A stretch of DNA of 15,409 nt from Actinomycetota bacterium. GTDB lineage: Bacteria > Actinomycetota > Thermoleophilia > Gaiellales > Gaiellaceae. The notes beneath the pieces were generated by a model, which was not told the DNA's origin, made no database searches, and saw only the letters and a program-made list of their open reading frames with translations. Location: NCBI GenBank assembly GCA_013816275.1, contig JACDER010000005.1, positions 1 to 15,409 of the forward strand, read 5' to 3'. Positions within the stretch are counted from its first letter, which is position 1, and each line of letters begins with the position of its first letter. This document shows, piece by piece, positions 14,052-15,409 of the stretch. The position numbers and the translations under genes were made by a program.

Positions 14052-15409
14052 ATGAGCGACGCAGCCGTCCCAGCCCCTCAGGCGCCGCAGTTCAAAAGCT
14101 CCAGCGCGAGATCGCTCCCCGCCCGGCTGATGGCGGCGTTCTCCGGGACGAACGGCCTGATCGCGAAGCTCGTCCTGCTCGGGCTGTTCAACGCGATGGT
14201 CGTGTGGGCTGCGACGATTCTCGCCACCCACCACAAGTGGATCGCGCTGCTGATCGTGGCCGTCGCGGCGGGTGCGATCGACGCGATCTACCTCGTTCCG
14301 CGCAAGGCGACGCTGCCGCTGAAGTTCCTGATCCCCGGGACGATCTTCCTGGTCGCCTTCACGGTCATCCCGATCGTGTACACGGTCGATCTCGCCTTCA
14401 CGAACTACTCGACCGGCCACATCCTCTCGAAGCCCGAGGCGATCGAGCAGATCAAGCTGCGCTCGCTCTCGCAGCCGCCCAACGGAAGGACGTACACGCT
14501 GTCCCCGGCCCTGGACGGAGGCGGCAAGCTCACCCTCCTGCTCGTCGACAACAAGACGCACACCGCGTACGTCGGCACCAGGAACGGGCTCGGGAAGCTG
14601 CCGACGTCACGGGTGACGATCACCGGCGGGGCGATCACGGCCGCCACGGGCTACAAGCTGATCAAGGGAGCGAAGCTCTTCTCGCTCGACACCGAGCTCG
14701 ATCAGTTCCGCGTTCCGCTTCCCGGAGGCTCCGCGATTCATCCGGAGGGCGCCGACTATGCGGTCCAGCTGATCCCGGACAAGAAGTACGACCCGAAAGC
14801 CGGCGCCTTCACGAGCACCGGGTCCGGAGTGGTCTACCGCGACAACGGGGCAGGCTCCTTCGCGACCGACACCGGCCAGAAGCTCGAGCCCGGGTGGAAG
14901 ACCTACAACGGCTTCAAGCAGTTCAGCAAGATCGTCACCAACCCGCTGTACCGGCGGCCGTTCCTACGCGTGCTCGCCTGGACGGTCGTCTTCGCCGCGA
15001 TGACCGTGCTGCTCTCGTTCGCGCTCGGGCTCTTTCTCGCGGTCACGCTTCAGAAGAAGTTTCGGGGCCAGCGCTTCTACCGCTCGCTCCTGGTCATCCC
15101 CTACGCGGTGCCGTCCTTCCTCACCATCCTCGTCTGGGCGGGACTGCTGAACGACGACTTCGGGATCGTGAACAAGTTGTTCCACATCCACGTCCCGTGG
15201 CTCTTCGACCCGTGGTGGGCCCGAACCTCGGTCATCCTCGTCAGTGTGTGGTTGACCTTCCCCTACTTCTTCCTGGTCTGTCTGGGCGCGCTCCAGTCGA
15301 TCCCCGGAGACCTCGTCGAGGCCTCGCGGGTGGACGGCGCAGGCCCCTGGCAGGTCTTCCGCCGGATCACGCTGCCGCTGCTCCTCATCTCGGTCGCGCC
15401 GCTGATGAT
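14052..15409 (+). CDS. MalF-like ABC sugar transporter permease, 3' end beyond the window
   Basis: The 452 visible codons encode an integral membrane permease of the MalF type; the 3' end is cut off. Predicted membrane helices lie near residues 37-58, 62-83, 90-113, 304-331, 343-366 and 393-417, with another beginning about 441. Between helices three and four is an extracytoplasmic region of about 190 residues (114-303), in the place of the P2 loop of enterobacterial MalF that contacts the binding protein. The EAA motif for the ATPase, EASRVDGAG followed by RRITLPLL (423-444), is intact. It follows the binding-protein gene in the same direction with the hairpin between them. The ATG start has no clear ribosome site, and an earlier in-frame GTG at 14031 lies inside the hairpin. 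A MalG-type partner is expected downstream but not seen. Substrate is inferred from neighbours. Confidence 0.93.
   Translation, partial: MSDAAVPAPQAPQFKSSSARSLPARLMAAFSGTNGLIAKLVLLGLFNAMVVWAATILATHHKWIALLIVAVAAGAIDAIYLVPRKATLPLKFLIPGTIFLVAFTVIPIVYTVDLAFTNYSTGHILSKPEAIEQIKLRSLSQPPNGRTYTLSPALDGGGKLTLLLVDNKTHTAYVGTRNGLGKLPTSRVTITGGAITAATGYKLIKGAKLFSLDTELDQFRVPLPGGSAIHPEGADYAVQLIPDKKYDPKAGAFTSTGSGVVYRDNGAGSFATDTGQKLEPGWKTYNGFKQFSKIVTNPLYRRPFLRVLAWTVVFAAMTVLLSFALGLFLAVTLQKKFRGQRFYRSLLVIPYAVPSFLTILVWAGLLNDDFGIVNKLFHIHVPWLFDPWWARTSVILVSVWLTFPYFFLVCLGALQSIPGDLVEASRVDGAGPWQVFRRITLPLLLISVAPLM

Noticed and set aside
12615..14561. 648-codon open frame on the minus strand
   Set aside because: It runs antisense through the operator, the whole binding-protein gene, the hairpin and part of the permease. 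It has no recognisable domain and is rich in Arg, Asp, Glu and Leu.
1..15409. CRISPR array, insertion sequence, toxin-antitoxin pair or defence island
   Set aside because: I looked for evenly spaced repeats, transposase or integrase motifs, terminal inverted repeats and small paired genes, and found none. The NB-ARC-like ATPase at 263-3103 belongs to a regulator family and has no defence-type neighbours.

Overview
The window is GC-rich and densely coded, with frequent GTG/TTG starts, 4-nt start/stop overlaps, and protein families common in Actinomycetota: a cyclase-ATPase-TPR signalling protein, an MMPL transporter, and a LacI-type regulator of the actinobacterial sugar-operon kind. A Thermoleophilia-like soil or environmental actinobacterium is my best guess. 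This rests on protein style only; there is no rRNA or marker gene to confirm it.

Layout. (1) 1-262 is non-coding, with a hairpin at 24-46 that probably ends transcription from the right. (2) 263-3103 (-) is a 946-aa class III nucleotidyl cyclase homology domain fused to an NB-ARC-like ATPase and a TPR-rich tail. (3) 3176-3601 (-) is a remnant of a beta-propeller gene with an in-frame stop. (4) 3619-4164 (-) is a RibD-C/dihydrofolate-reductase-like protein. Only 20 nt separate its start from the divergent gene at 4185-6398 (+), a 737-aa fusion of a hydroxylysine-kinase-like APH domain and an AGXT2L-type PLP phospholyase. (5) 7737-9860 (-) encodes an MMPL transporter and 6395-7753 (-) a GlcD-like FAD oxidase; they overlap by 17 nt. 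The oxidase shares a TTAA double stop with the fusion gene. (6) 9878-10021 (+) is a possible 47-aa microprotein or gene remnant. (7) 10010-15409 is an alpha-glucoside utilisation locus. The LacI regulator and a cytoplasmic GH13 glucosidase run leftward. A MalE-like binding protein and a MalF-like permease (cut by the window edge) run rightward.

The sugar locus is the clearest functional unit. An oligosaccharide is captured by the exported binding protein, passed to MalF (with MalG and an ATPase presumably beyond the right edge) and hydrolysed inside the cell by the GH13 enzyme. The 209-nt divergent intergenic region holds a good sigma70-type promoter and a near-perfect LacI-family operator. 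A perfect 17-bp hairpin between the binding-protein and permease genes probably sets their unequal expression.

The most unusual gene is the kinase-phospholyase fusion, which could carry out two consecutive steps of phosphorylated amino-alcohol breakdown in one polypeptide. I see no CRISPR array, insertion sequence, RNA gene or clear defence system. Nothing here amounts to a wholly new multi-gene system.
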